Shown here in pieces: positions 28,004 through 38,686 of a stretch of DNA of 64,000 nucleotides. Each line of letters opens with the position of its first letter. The first letter of the stretch is position 1. Made by a program: the position numbers and the translations under genes. A model generated the notes under the pieces. The model had not been told where the DNA came from and made no database searches. It saw only the letters and a program-made list of their open reading frames with translations. Source of the DNA: Chelatococcus reniformis (GTDB lineage Bacteria; Pseudomonadota; Alphaproteobacteria; Rhizobiales; Beijerinckiaceae). The DNA lies in contig NZ_BMGG01000008.1 of the NCBI RefSeq assembly GCF_014640075.1, positions 1 to 64,000 on the forward strand, in the 5' to 3' direction.

Positions 28004-28171
28004 CTAACTGAACTGCCGGATGAGAATGCGCACGGCGCCGATGCCGACGACGATGAACACGACGCCATAACCGATCAGCCACAGCCGCCGCTCGCGCCGG
28101 CTGGCAAAGCCGTCGCCGCGCCGCGGCCGATCCGGCGGCCCTGTCTCGCCATCATCCGATGCACCCGGCAC
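28004..28171 (-). CDS. Small single-span membrane protein downstream of thiC
   Basis: A 55-residue protein. A charged, Arg/Asp/Gly-rich N-terminal half (VPGASDDGETGPPDRPRRGD) is followed by RRERR and one membrane helix, LWLIGYGVVFIVVGIGAVRI, and a short LIRQFS tail. The positive residues before the helix predict an N-inside orientation. The only in-frame start is a GTG at 28171 with GGGGGA upstream. It begins 30 bases after the thiC stop on the same strand, so it is probably on the TPP-riboswitch-controlled transcript. I do not recognise a family. Confidence 0.6.
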   Translation of the reverse strand: MPGASDDGETGPPDRPRRGDGFASRRERRLWLIGYGVVFIVVGIGAVRILIRQFS

Positions 28172-28201
28172 GGCGTCCCCCGTGCGCGACGGCAGAGCGG
28201 A

Positions 28202-30385
<2,184 letters not shown>

Positions 30386-30455
30386 CGTTGCAGTGTGGGA
30401 CCGGTGCCGGCACGTGTCAAATCGACGTCACGCCGCTTCGTGCTATGCCTGCGGC

Positions 30456-31220
30456 ATGTCGAACGCCTTCAGCCTCGAGGGCCGCGTCGCCCTGGTCACC
30501 GGCGCCGCCCGCGGCCTCGGCCGCGAGATCGCCCGCGGGCTCGCCGCGGGTGGCGCCACCGTCCTGCTCAACGGCCGCGACGCGGTCGCCCTGGAGGCGG
30601 CGGCCGCCGCCCTGCGCGCCGGTGGCGACACGGCCCACGTGCTTGTCTTCGACATCGCCGAGCGCGACGCCTCGGCGCGCGCCCTCGCCGACGTTGCGCG
30701 CCGCTTCGGGCGGCTCGACATCCTCGTCAACAATGCGGCCATCCGCGACCGACGCCCGCTCGACGAGGTCGAGCCCGGCGCCCTCGGCCGGATGCTCGGC
30801 GTCAACCTGGAGGCGCCATTCGAGCTTTGCCGCGAAGCGGCGCAGCTGATGCGGCCGCGTCGGTGGGGACGGATCGTCAACATCACCTCGATCGCCGGCG
30901 CCATCGCACGCCCCGGCGATGCCCTCTACGCGACAGCCAAGGGCGGCCTCGACGCCATGACACGGGCGCTCGCGGCCGAGTTCGGGGCGCACGGCATCAC
31001 CGTCAACGCAGTGGCTCCGGGCTACTTCGCCACCGAGGCGAACGCGCCCATGGTCGCCGACGCCGCCAATGCGGACTGGCTCGCCCGGCGCACGGCGCTG
31101 GGGCGCTGGGGCGAGCCGGCCGAGATCGCCGGCGCCGTCGCCTTCCTCGCATCGCCCGCCGCGTCCTACGTGACGGGGCAGAGCCTGGCGGTCGACGGGG
31201 GCTATCTCGCCCACTTCTGA
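30456..31220 (+). CDS. SDR-family NAD(P)-dependent oxidoreductase
   Basis: A 254-residue classical short-chain dehydrogenase. It has the cofactor motif TGAARGLG (TGxxxGxG), NNAAIRD (NNAG-like), the catalytic Ser in NITSIAG, YATAK (YxxxK) and PGYFATEAN. Closest in style to gluconate 5-dehydrogenase or 3-oxoacyl-ACP reductase families; the actual substrate is unknown. It is divergent from thiC, with the riboswitch region between them, and has no co-directional partner within 240 bases. Confidence 0.9.
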   Translation: MSNAFSLEGRVALVTGAARGLGREIARGLAAGGATVLLNGRDAVALEAAAAALRAGGDTAHVLVFDIAERDASARALADVARRFGRLDILVNNAAIRDRRPLDEVEPGALGRMLGVNLEAPFELCREAAQLMRPRRWGRIVNITSIAGAIARPGDALYATAKGGLDAMTRALAAEFGAHGITVNAVAPGYFATEANAPMVADAANADWLARRTALGRWGEPAEIAGAVAFLASPAASYVTGQSLAVDGGYLAHF

Positions 31221-31285
31221 CGTCCGCAGACGGAGCGCGCCGCGCTTGCGCCGAAACATGGCATGCAGTCGAGCGGAAGGGCCTA

Positions 31286-31301
31286 ACGGCCTGTAGGCCG
31301 T
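31286..31301 (+). terminator. Short hairpin after the SDR gene
   Basis: ACGGCC-TGTA-GGCCGT forms a six-base perfect stem 65 bases after the SDR stop. There is no T-run, so rho-independent termination is doubtful. The 241-base gap to the MFS gene holds nothing else I recognise. Confidence 0.35.
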
Positions 31302-31461
31302 GATGGAATCGTCATGCAATTCGATCAAAGATCGATCCGAGCCTTCGGCCTAGGCCGCAGCCGCCGGCATGCTTGTGCGTCGCGGTCGGCATCTCGGAGG
31401 ATTTTTGGATGTCTTGCCCCGGTGTGCCTGCCGCAGCCACGATTCCTCCGGACATCCGGCC

Positions 31462-32946
31462 ATGAACATCAACACCCCCCTGCCGGCTGGAGAGCAGACG
31501 AAACACAGGACGGTTCAGGACTACATCGACGAAACGCCGATGTGGGCCGACGGCACGGCCGTCACGGCGACGCCGATGACGCCGATGCAATGGCGCATCT
31601 GGAGCCTCGCCGCGGCCGGCAAGTTCTTCGAGGGCCTGGTCGTCTTCATGACCGGCGTCGCGCTGCCCCTCATCGCCCAGGAATTCTCGATCACGCCCGC
31701 CCAGCACGGCCTGGTGGGCGCGGCGAGCCTGTTCGGCATCCTGATCGGAGCGCTCGCCCTCGGCGGCCTCTCGGACGTCTTCGGCCGCAAGTTCATGTTC
31801 ATCGCCGAGATGCTGATCTTCATGGTGTTCCTCGTGCTGCTCTCGATCAGCCCGAGCTTCCCGTGGCTCATCGTCTTTCTGTTCGGTGTCGGCTTCGCCC
31901 TCGGCTGCGACTATCCCACCGCACATCTGATCATTTCCGAGAGCATCCCGAGCAACAGCCGCGGACGCCTGGTGCTCGCCGCGTTCGCCTTCCAGGCCGT
32001 GGGCGCCCTTGCCGGAACGGTCATCGGCTACATCATCCTCAAGAACATCAGCGACGTCACCTCATGGCGCTGGATGTACGCCACGGCGATCATCCCGGCG
32101 GCCGTCGTGACGGCCGGCCGCTTCTTCATCACCGAGAGTGCGCCCTGGCTGTTCGCCAAGGGGCTCGTGGACCGGGCCGAGCACGAGGTGAGACGACTGC
32201 TGGAGCGCCAGCCGCCCTACCCAAAGACGGTCGAGCTGTCCCGCCGTCACCACCATGCGGCGCACGGCCACGAGCCCGCGCACTACGGCGTGCTGTTTCA
32301 TGCCAAGAATCGGCGGGCCACCATCCTCGCCTCGGTGCCCTGGTTCCTGCAGGATCTCGGCACCTATGGCATCGGCATCTTCACCCCGACCATCCTTGCC
32401 GCCTCGCTCGGCCACGCCACCGGTCAGGTGCGCAACCTTGCCGACCTGCTGAACAACGACATCCTGGCGGCCAAGGGCGCCGCCCTGATCGACGTGCTTT
32501 TGATCTTTGGCATTCTGTTTGCCGTCGTGCTGGCCGACCGGGTCGGCCGCATCCCGCTCCAGGTGATGGGCTTCGTCGGCTGCGCGGCCGGCCTGCTGCT
32601 GGCGTCGTTCTCCGTGGACTATACCGGGACGACCTCGACGCTGCTGATCTTTGCCGGCTTCATGCTGTTCAACTTCATGACCAACCTCGGTCCCAACGCG
32701 CAAACCTACCTGCTGGCCGGCGAGGTGTTCCCCACCCATGTGCGCGGCAAGGGGGCGGGCTTTGCCGCCGCCTTTGCCAAGACCGGAGCCGTGATCACAG
32801 CCTTCCTGTTCCCGATCCTGCTCGCCGACATCGGCACCAAGAACCTGCTCTACATCCTGGTCGGCACGTCCCTGCTCGGCGCCCTCGTCACCTGGCTGTG
32901 CCGCATCGAGACGACCGGGGTCAACCTGGACGAGATCGGGCGGTAG
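31462..32946 (+). CDS. MFS transporter (sugar/organic-acid porter type)
   Basis: A 494-residue inner-membrane carrier with twelve predicted spans and a long cytoplasmic loop near residues 245-285 rich in His (ELSRRHHHAAHGH). The loop 2-3 motif GGLSDVFGRKFMFI and its second-half relative LADRVGRIPLQ mark the major facilitator superfamily; GCDYPTAHLIISESIPSNSR resembles the sugar-porter PESPR-type region. The N-terminus has a soluble 50-residue segment. The substrate is not predictable. A start further upstream is possible but lacks protein-like composition. Confidence 0.9.
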   Translation: MNINTPLPAGEQTKHRTVQDYIDETPMWADGTAVTATPMTPMQWRIWSLAAAGKFFEGLVVFMTGVALPLIAQEFSITPAQHGLVGAASLFGILIGALALGGLSDVFGRKFMFIAEMLIFMVFLVLLSISPSFPWLIVFLFGVGFALGCDYPTAHLIISESIPSNSRGRLVLAAFAFQAVGALAGTVIGYIILKNISDVTSWRWMYATAIIPAAVVTAGRFFITESAPWLFAKGLVDRAEHEVRRLLERQPPYPKTVELSRRHHHAAHGHEPAHYGVLFHAKNRRATILASVPWFLQDLGTYGIGIFTPTILAASLGHATGQVRNLADLLNNDILAAKGAALIDVLLIFGILFAVVLADRVGRIPLQVMGFVGCAAGLLLASFSVDYTGTTSTLLIFAGFMLFNFMTNLGPNAQTYLLAGEVFPTHVRGKGAGFAAAFAKTGAVITAFLFPILLADIGTKNLLYILVGTSLLGALVTWLCRIETTGVNLDEIGR

Positions 32947-32980
32947 GGTGCTTCGCGGTTTCGCCCGCCCGGAGCGCACC

Positions 32981-33853
32981 TTAGCCCTGCGCGGTCACCA
33001 CCCAGGTGCCCGAGCCGAGATAGACGCCATCAGGCCGGGTGTGAGCGGCGAGCACGTCCCGCACGGCCTCGGTCACCTGGGCCGTCACCGACGGCTGCTC
33101 GCGCAGAAGACGGGCCAGCGGCCCGATTTGCAGGGCCAGATGCAGCGCGCGATCGGGCGCGTGGCCGCCGATCGGCTCGTCGTGCGGGGTCAGCGCGATA
33201 TCGGTGAAGCCGGCATTGGCCAGAATGCCCTCGACCCGCTCCGGATCGGCGAAGGCGAAGGGGCCGGGTGCCAGGGGGTCGGCCTTCTCCGGCGGCACCG
33301 GAAACAAATCGACGGCAGCCCTGTAGGGCGCCATCAGGCAGGGATTATCGGTCGGCTTGCGCCAGCACAGGAAGGTGAGCCGCCCGCCGGGACGCAGCGC
33401 CGCCCGCAGATTGGCGAACGCCGCCACCGGGTCCGCGAAGAACATCACGCCGAAGCGGGAGAAGACGGCGTCGAACGCGCCCCGGTCGATCGCCCGGGTC
33501 TGCGCGTCGGCCTCGATGAAGGAGACGCCTGCGACCCTCTCCGCCGCAGCCCGGCGGCGCGCCACGGCAAGCATCGGCGCCGAGATGTCGAGACCGACGA
33601 CCGTGCCCCCCGGAGCGACCCGGGCGGCCAGTTGCAACGTGGTGTCGCCGCAGCCGCAGCCCACGTCGAGGATGCGCTCGCCCGCCTGCGGCGCCAGCGC
33701 GGCGATGGCGGCGGCGCTCAGCGGTGCCAACTGCCGGTCGATGTCCTCATGCAGGGAAGTCCACGACTCGGCCGCCGGCGAGGCGTTCCAGTAGTCGCTC
33801 TGCTCCGCATTCGGGTCGCCGTCCGCGCCCTGCTCAGCAAACGTGGTCACCAT
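32981..33853 (-). CDS. Class I SAM-dependent methyltransferase
   Basis: A 290-residue soluble methyltransferase. Motif I is RILDVGCGCGDTTLQLAA, motif II VVGLDISAPMLAVAR, and post-motif DAVFSRFGVMFFADPVAAFA matches the UbiE/COQ5-like group. Substrate unknown. It faces the MFS gene, whose stop is 34 bases away, and is followed on the same strand by nothing related. Confidence 0.9.
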   Translation of the reverse strand: MVTTFAEQGADGDPNAEQSDYWNASPAAESWTSLHEDIDRQLAPLSAAAIAALAPQAGERILDVGCGCGDTTLQLAARVAPGGTVVGLDISAPMLAVARRRAAAERVAGVSFIEADAQTRAIDRGAFDAVFSRFGVMFFADPVAAFANLRAALRPGGRLTFLCWRKPTDNPCLMAPYRAAVDLFPVPPEKADPLAPGPFAFADPERVEGILANAGFTDIALTPHDEPIGGHAPDRALHLALQIGPLARLLREQPSVTAQVTEAVRDVLAAHTRPDGVYLGSGTWVVTAQG

Positions 33854-33904
33854 GCTGCCCTCCCCGATGCGCGGGTCGGGCTCGCGGCCCGCTTTCGTGC
33901 GATC

Positions 33905-34636
33905 TTAGGCCGACTTGTCGATCACGCCCACGAGGAAGTTGGCCAGATCGTTGGTGATATAATCCACGTGCGGGGCGACCACCGGCTCCTGCTCGAAGGC
34001 CTCGCGGAACGGATCGACCGTCTTGGGCACTACCAGCGTCGTCGTCATGCCGATGGCGTGCGGCACCATCAGATTGACGGCCATGTCCTCGAACAGCGCC
34101 GCGCGGGCCGGATCGATGCCGTGCCTGTCGAGGAACAGATCGTAGGCCCGCTGCTCCGGCTTCGGCACGAAACCGGCAGCGGCGATGTCGAAGACGTCCT
34201 CGAAATGCTCGCGGATGCCGAGCTTGCGGCAGACATTCTCCGCGTGCTGGCGCGAGCCATTGGTGAGGATGAGCTTGCGGCCCGCCAGTGCGGCGATGGC
34301 GTTGCTCAGCTCGGCGTTCGCCTCGAGCAACGTGAGATCGACTTCGTGGGCGAAGGCCAGGAACTCCTCCGCGTCGATGCCGTGCTCTGCCATCAGGCCG
34401 CGCAAGGTCGTGCCGTAGCGGTGATAGTAATATTTCTGCAGTGCCTGCGCGGAGAGACCGTCCAGTCCGAACAGTTCGGCAACGTAAAGTGTAATGCGCT
34501 GCCCGACCTGCGGCCAGACCTGCGCCTCATGCGAATAGAGCGTGTTGTCGAGGTCGAATATCCAGGCATCGACATGCGCAAAACCGCGCGGCGCGATCTC
34601 GACCAAGTCTTCAGTCGGCTTAATCAGCTCGTTCAT
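33905..34636 (-). CDS. HAD-family pyrimidine 5'-nucleotidase
   Basis: A 243-residue haloacid-dehalogenase-type phosphatase. The nucleophile motif is WIFDLDNTLYSHE (DxDNT), motif II LILTNGSRQHAENV, the conserved Lys is in AAGFVPKPEQRAY and motif IV FEDMAVNLMVPHAIGM. The DNTLY variant and the ~240-residue length match SDT1/YjjG-like pyrimidine nucleotidases common in rhizobia. The 253 bases upstream to 34889 contain no recognisable feature. Confidence 0.9.
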   Translation of the reverse strand: MNELIKPTEDLVEIAPRGFAHVDAWIFDLDNTLYSHEAQVWPQVGQRITLYVAELFGLDGLSAQALQKYYYHRYGTTLRGLMAEHGIDAEEFLAFAHEVDLTLLEANAELSNAIAALAGRKLILTNGSRQHAENVCRKLGIREHFEDVFDIAAAGFVPKPEQRAYDLFLDRHGIDPARAALFEDMAVNLMVPHAIGMTTTLVVPKTVDPFREAFEQEPVVAPHVDYITNDLANFLVGVIDKSA

Positions 34637-34889
34637 ACCATGCCGCCCAGAAGCGGAGGGGCGGAGATAATCCCTCCGGCGCGATCCTGCAAGGGTTGCG
34701 CTGGCGGAGAGCACACGCCGCCGTCTTGACCGGGCTGCATCCGGCCAAGGCGACGGCCGCGTTCCGGGGCGATGGGCGGCCGGACCAAGCCCGGCCACGG
34801 CGCCGATGGCAAGGCGAGACGTGCATGAACCGGAGTTGCCGGTCTCGTCTCGCACCTGTGGACCGGCCATCGCCCGACGAGCGCCCGCG

Positions 34890-35786
34890 TCAGCGGTACT
34901 TGGGCTCGTCGTACCAGGGGAAGTAGGGCGGCATGTCGCTCGACACCTTGTCGGTGAAGTTCGGCTGCCGCTTCTCCAGGAAGGACGTCACGCCCTCCTT
35001 CACGTCATTGCTCTTGCCGCGATGGAAGATGCCGCGACTATCGACGCGGTGGGCCTCCATCGGGTGATCGGCGCCCAGCATGCGCCACATCATCTGCCGC
35101 ATCAGGGCGATCGAGACGGGCGCCGTCTTCTTCGTGTACTCCAAGGCCAGGGCGCGGGCGGTGGGGAGCAGGTCGTCCTTGGGCACCACACGCTTGACCA
35201 GGCCGCCCTCCAGCGCCTCCTGGGCGGAGAAGACGCGGCCGGAATAGGCCCAGTCCGCCGCCTGCTGGATGCCGACGAGGCGCGGCAGGAACCAGCTCGA
35301 GCAGGCCTCCATGACGATGCCGCGCTGGGAGAACACGAAGCCGAAGCGCGCGTCCTCCGAGGCGATGCGGATGTCCATGGGCAACTGCATGGTGGCGCCG
35401 ATACCGACCGCCGGGCCGTTCACGGCGGCGATGACGGGTTTCAGGCTGTTGAAGATGCGCAGCGTCACGCGCCCGCCGCCGTCGCGCGCCGCCTCGTGCG
35501 ACACGTCCGGCTGACCATCCGCTCCGAGCGGAATAGGCTCGCGGTCCGCGCGCGAATTGCGGTCGAAGGTGGCTCCGCCCGCGGCCAGGTCGGCACCGGC
35601 ACAGAAGCCGCGGCCGGCGCCGGTCACGATGACCGCCTTCACCGCATCGTCCGCATCCGACTTGTCGAACGCGTCGATCATTTCGTACATCATCTCGCCG
35701 GTGAAGGCGTTGAGACGGTCCGGGCGGTTCAGCGTCAGCGTCAGGATTCCGTCCGACAGCTCGGTCTGGATGGTGGAATAGGCCAT
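34890..35786 (-). CDS. Enoyl-CoA hydratase/isomerase family protein
   Basis: A 298-residue crotonase-fold enzyme. It has LTLNRPDRLNAF at the start, GAGRGFCAGADLA (CoA oxyanion hole), KPVIAAVNGPAVGIGATMQLPMD in two adjacent stretches and the acidic segment FGFVFSQRGIVMEACSSWFL where one catalytic Glu is expected. An insertion of about 30 residues (about 70-100) follows the FCAGADL motif. The start follows AGGGAAGAGC. It diverges from a direct repeat (35832-35913) that is also found before the SDR gene at 37683. Confidence 0.92.
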   Translation of the reverse strand: MAYSTIQTELSDGILTLTLNRPDRLNAFTGEMMYEMIDAFDKSDADDAVKAVIVTGAGRGFCAGADLAAGGATFDRNSRADREPIPLGADGQPDVSHEAARDGGGRVTLRIFNSLKPVIAAVNGPAVGIGATMQLPMDIRIASEDARFGFVFSQRGIVMEACSSWFLPRLVGIQQAADWAYSGRVFSAQEALEGGLVKRVVPKDDLLPTARALALEYTKKTAPVSIALMRQMMWRMLGADHPMEAHRVDSRGIFHRGKSNDVKEGVTSFLEKRQPNFTDKVSSDMPPYFPWYDEPKYR

Positions 35787-35831
35787 GCTCTTCCCTGCGT
35801 TTTCTCCCGCCGCACGTGGCGGCCTCCCAGG

Positions 35832-35913
35832 ATCTTTTGGCAGATCAAGCGTTAGATAGGAAGGCGCCCGTGGCGGTGCCGCGCGCGGTAGCTGCGCGAT
35901 GGGCTCATGACTG
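35832..35913 (+). repeat. Imperfect direct repeat D, left copy
   Basis: Reads TCTTTTGGC, GATCAAGCGTTAGATAGGAA, then GGTAGCTGCGCGAT and CTCATGACTG. The same ordered blocks occur at 37568-37659 in the same orientation, with spacing differences of about ten bases. It lies 46 bases upstream of the enoyl-CoA hydratase start, facing away from it. Confidence 0.8.
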
Positions 35914-36238
35914 CCGAGCGGCTGCGCCTGGGTGGCGAGCGCCTCGATCTGACCGCTGATGTCCAACGTGTCGGTCAGCGAGCCGACCCGACCCCGAGGT
36001 CGGTCGATGCTCGCGGTGGGGCGGCTTCAGCCGGCTGCATGAATGTGCGCTCGGTGGCGACGGCCTGTGTTTTCAAGGCGGATCGTCAGGCGCATGAGAC
36101 CGTCTCGTCACACGAGCCGCGAGCGCGATTCAAGCCTTGATACGCCAGGATTGTAAAAGGCGCATTATTTTGCCAGCCTTCTGACCGTTCACGCGAACCC
36201 GCTCCTCCTCGGCCTCGGCATGGTCAACTGGACAGCGC
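35914..36238. other. Non-coding stretch before the methyltransferase gene
   Basis: No gene-like frame with consistent codon bias. The bases near 35985-36005 hold an inverted repeat of ACCGACC-like blocks (CCGACCCGACC facing GGTCGGTCG). The end carries the leader of the methyltransferase gene. Confidence 0.5.
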
Positions 36239-37276
36239 ATGGGAGAGACAACGGTGACGCGGCTCGAACGTATGGTAGGATCGCCTCTGAGTACGGACGT
36301 CGGTCTGGAGATCGGCCCGCGCGATGCGCCGCTTCTCCACAAGCCGCATCATAATGTTCGTTATGTCGACTATGCTCCCACCGAGATAATAAAGGCAAGC
36401 CAGTTCGACCCCTCGGTGAAGATAGAGAACATCGTCGACGTAGACATTGTCTGGGGAGATGTTCGTCTACGTTCGACCGTTGGAGAACCCGTCGATTACG
36501 TTGTGGCGAGCCATGTCATCGAGCATGTTCCGGACCTAATAGGGTGGCTGATTGAAATCGCCGAGGTCCTTCGTCCCGGCGGAACGCTCGGCCTCGCCAT
36601 CCCGGATAAGCGCTTTACCTTCGATGCTTTGCGGCAGGTGAGCACCCTGTCTCAGGCCGTCGAGGCCTACCTGCTGCGGTCGAAACAACCATCGCTCCGT
36701 CAAGTGTTCGATACGGCCGCCCTTGGGGTCGCAATCGATCTCGCGGAGGCATGGGAGGGGCGGCTCGACCCGAGCGCCCGCCGAAGCGAGGTGCTGAGCA
36801 GGTTGCAGCCTGCACTTCAGCTCGCCACGTCACTTCACGAGTCGCCGCGCTACAACGATGCACATTGCTGGGTATTCACGCCAGCGAGCTTCCTTGATCT
36901 CGTCGAGGAGTTCGCCACGCTGGGCCTCTTCCCGTTCATGATCGCGGATCTCGAACCAACCCGCCGTGGCGCGCTGGAATTCCTGGTCCGGCTCGAACGG
37001 CCGGGCAGCGCCTCTGACGATGCCATATTCATGTCCATCGAGATGGCCCGATCGCGACTTGCATCTGCCCCTGGGGTGGAGGCCGGCAGGGAAGAAGCCG
37101 AGAAGGCGGAGGCCGAAAGAGGGAAGGTCGAGAGAGAGCACCGAACTGCGCTCGAACAAGCTCGGCTTGAGATCCACCACCTCAAGACGCAAATTGCTGC
37201 ACTGGAAGCATCGACCTCCTGGAAGATTACCGCCCCGCTCCGCAAGATGGGACGCGTGCTAAGACGCAAGAGCTAA
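36239..37276 (+). CDS. SAM-dependent methyltransferase with C-terminal coiled coil, polysaccharide-cluster type
   Basis: A 345-residue protein. The methyltransferase core shows VGLEIGPRDAPLLHK (motif I variant), YVVASHVIEHVPDLIGWL and LRPGGTLGLAIPDKRFTF. Residues about 275-325 form a charged coiled coil, and the end ASTSWKITAPLRKMGRVLR matches the SxSWRxTxPLR motif seen in sugar-polymer methyltransferases and glycosyltransferases. GC content, especially at third codon positions, is visibly lower than in neighbours. GGAGAG lies just before a GTG at 36254, which may be the true start. It lies alone between two direct repeats. Confidence 0.85.
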   Translation: MGETTVTRLERMVGSPLSTDVGLEIGPRDAPLLHKPHHNVRYVDYAPTEIIKASQFDPSVKIENIVDVDIVWGDVRLRSTVGEPVDYVVASHVIEHVPDLIGWLIEIAEVLRPGGTLGLAIPDKRFTFDALRQVSTLSQAVEAYLLRSKQPSLRQVFDTAALGVAIDLAEAWEGRLDPSARRSEVLSRLQPALQLATSLHESPRYNDAHCWVFTPASFLDLVEEFATLGLFPFMIADLEPTRRGALEFLVRLERPGSASDDAIFMSIEMARSRLASAPGVEAGREEAEKAEAERGKVEREHRTALEQARLEIHHLKTQIAALEASTSWKITAPLRKMGRVLRRKS

Positions 37277-37277
37277 G

Positions 37278-37368
37278 GCATGATCCCAAAAAGTGGCTAC
37301 CGGATTTTCGTCGGGATCATGCCCAGAGACTTAGGGCGGGATTATTCAACGTAAGATCATCCCGCTCT
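37278..37368 (+). repeat. Dispersed repeat, family C copy 1
   Basis: Two stem-loops in tandem: GCATGATCCCAAAAAGTGG facing GGGATCATGC, then GGGCGGGATT facing GATCATCCCGC. The copy at 44418-44510 has the same layout, including GACTTAGG between the loops. Confidence 0.8.
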
Positions 37369-37567
37369 GGTCTAGTCGGCTGCCTCGGCTTGTTCCCGGG
37401 CGAGGGCATCCGTGGGGACCACGTGCTCGGCCAGCCCATCTCGGGGCGTCCTGGGCCGAATTGGCGCGGCCGGAGGAGACCCTCCCATGGCCTGCTGGAC
37501 GGCTATCGGACGCGGCAGAAAACGAGCTTGCCCTTGCCTGCCTTCCATCCCCGCCGTCTCAAGGCCG
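37369..37567. other. Spacer between repeat C and repeat D, possible gene remnant
   Basis: A minus-strand frame of 73 codons ending at 37372 has a plausible protein-like tail (AEHVVPTDALAREQAEAAD) but no recognisable family and no start with a ribosome-binding site. It overlaps the direct repeat at its start. It may be a decayed gene fragment carried with the inserted segment, or chance. Confidence 0.3.
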
Positions 37568-37659
37568 TCTTTTGGCCGCTGCTCGCGGATCAAGCGTTAG
37601 ATCGGAAGACTTCCTTGGCATAGCCGGTTCGTGGTAGCTGCGCGACGAACTCATGACTG
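37568..37659 (+). repeat. Imperfect direct repeat D, right copy
   Basis: Contains TCTTTTGGC, GATCAAGCGTTAGATCGGAA, GGTAGCTGCGCGAC and CTCATGACTG in the same order as 35832-35913. It ends 24 bases before the SDR start codon, so it overlaps that gene's promoter and leader. Confidence 0.8.
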
Positions 37660-37682
37660 AAAACCGGTAAAGGGAGGAGCCC

Positions 37683-38468
37683 ATGAACAGCGATTTCGAT
37701 CTGACCGGCCGTGTGGCCGTGATCACCGGCGGCAACGGCGGCATCGGCCTCGGCATGGCGGATGCCCTGGTGCGCGCCGGCTGCACCGTGTCGATCTGGG
37801 GGCGCAACGAGGAGAAGAACAAGAAGGCGCTGGAGCAGCTTAAGTCGCATAACGGCGGCAAGGCCGAGGCGCGCGTCTGCGACGTGACCAAGCGCGCCTC
37901 CATCGAGGACGCCATGAAGGCGACGCTGGATGCTCAGGGCCGCGTCGACGGTTGCTTCGCCAACGCGGGCATCGGCGGCGGCGGGCGCCGCCCGTTCATC
38001 GATCGCAGCGAGGACGAATGGCGCACCATGTTCCAGACCAACCTGGACGGCGTCTTCCATGTCTTCCAGGTGGCGGCCCGGCATATGGTCGAGCGCGCCA
38101 AGGCCGGCGACCCGTTCGGCCGGCTGGTGCCGACCTCCAGCCTCGCGTCGATCTTCGGCACCGCCCAGAACGAGCACTATGCGGCGACCAAGGCCTCGCT
38201 CAACGCCCTGTCCCGGGCGCTCGCCGTGGAGCTTGCCCGCTACGGCATCACCGCCAACTCCATCCTGCCCGGCTGGATCCGCAGCGACATGACGGCAGGC
38301 GTGCTGGGTAACGACAAATTCGTCAATGCCGTGCTGCCGCGCGTGCCCGTCCGCCGTTTCGGTGAACCGTCCGACTTCGGCGGCATCGCCGTCTACCTGA
38401 TGAGCAAGGCCTCGTCCTACCACACGGCCGACACGTTCGTAATCGACGGCGGCTACACGGCGTTCTGA
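37683..38468 (+). CDS. SDR-family oxidoreductase
   Basis: A 261-residue classical short-chain dehydrogenase. Visible motifs are VITGGNGGIGLGMADAL, FANAGIGGGG, the catalytic Ser in VPTSSLASIFGT, YAATK (YxxxK) and PGWIRSDMTAG. A strong ribosome-binding site AAAGGGAGGAG precedes it. Its neighbour across the inserted segment is an enoyl-CoA hydratase, so it could act in a beta-oxidation-like route, but this is positional inference. Confidence 0.92.
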   Translation: MNSDFDLTGRVAVITGGNGGIGLGMADALVRAGCTVSIWGRNEEKNKKALEQLKSHNGGKAEARVCDVTKRASIEDAMKATLDAQGRVDGCFANAGIGGGGRRPFIDRSEDEWRTMFQTNLDGVFHVFQVAARHMVERAKAGDPFGRLVPTSSLASIFGTAQNEHYAATKASLNALSRALAVELARYGITANSILPGWIRSDMTAGVLGNDKFVNAVLPRVPVRRFGEPSDFGGIAVYLMSKASSYHTADTFVIDGGYTAF

Positions 38469-38478
38469 GCAGGCGGAT

Positions 38479-38512
38479 CCTGGACGGGACGCTCGCCACC
38501 GGCCCGTCCAGG
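38479..38512 (+). terminator. Hairpin after the SDR gene
   Basis: CCTGGACGGG (38479-38488) pairs perfectly with CCCGTCCAGG (38503-38512) across a 14-base loop, ten bases after the SDR stop. There is no T-run, so it is terminator-like rather than a canonical intrinsic terminator. Confidence 0.5.
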
Positions 38513-38514
38513 CT

Positions 38515-38686
38515 CTCAGAGCCTGTTTGGAAATGTCGGGCGGGTCGGTCCGACGGGTCTTTTCACGCTCTGGAGCGTCGGCGATCTTGCCAATATCGAC
38601 CGATATCGGCTGCGATCGCCTCCTGCCAGCGCGCGAAAATCCCTCGCCGGCCCTCCGCCGCCGAATTCCCAAACAGGCTCTCAGCT
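38515..38686. mobile_element. MITE-like element with terminal inverted repeats
   Basis: The left end CTCAGAGCCTGTTTGGAAAT and the right end (complement CTGAGAGCCTGTTTGGGAAT) match in 18 of 20 bases. The 170-base interior has no open frame of interest. The right end contains the stop codon of the adjacent MFP gene, so the element defines the last codons of that protein. Ends of this type recur in rhizobial intergenic elements; no transposase is nearby. Confidence 0.6.
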
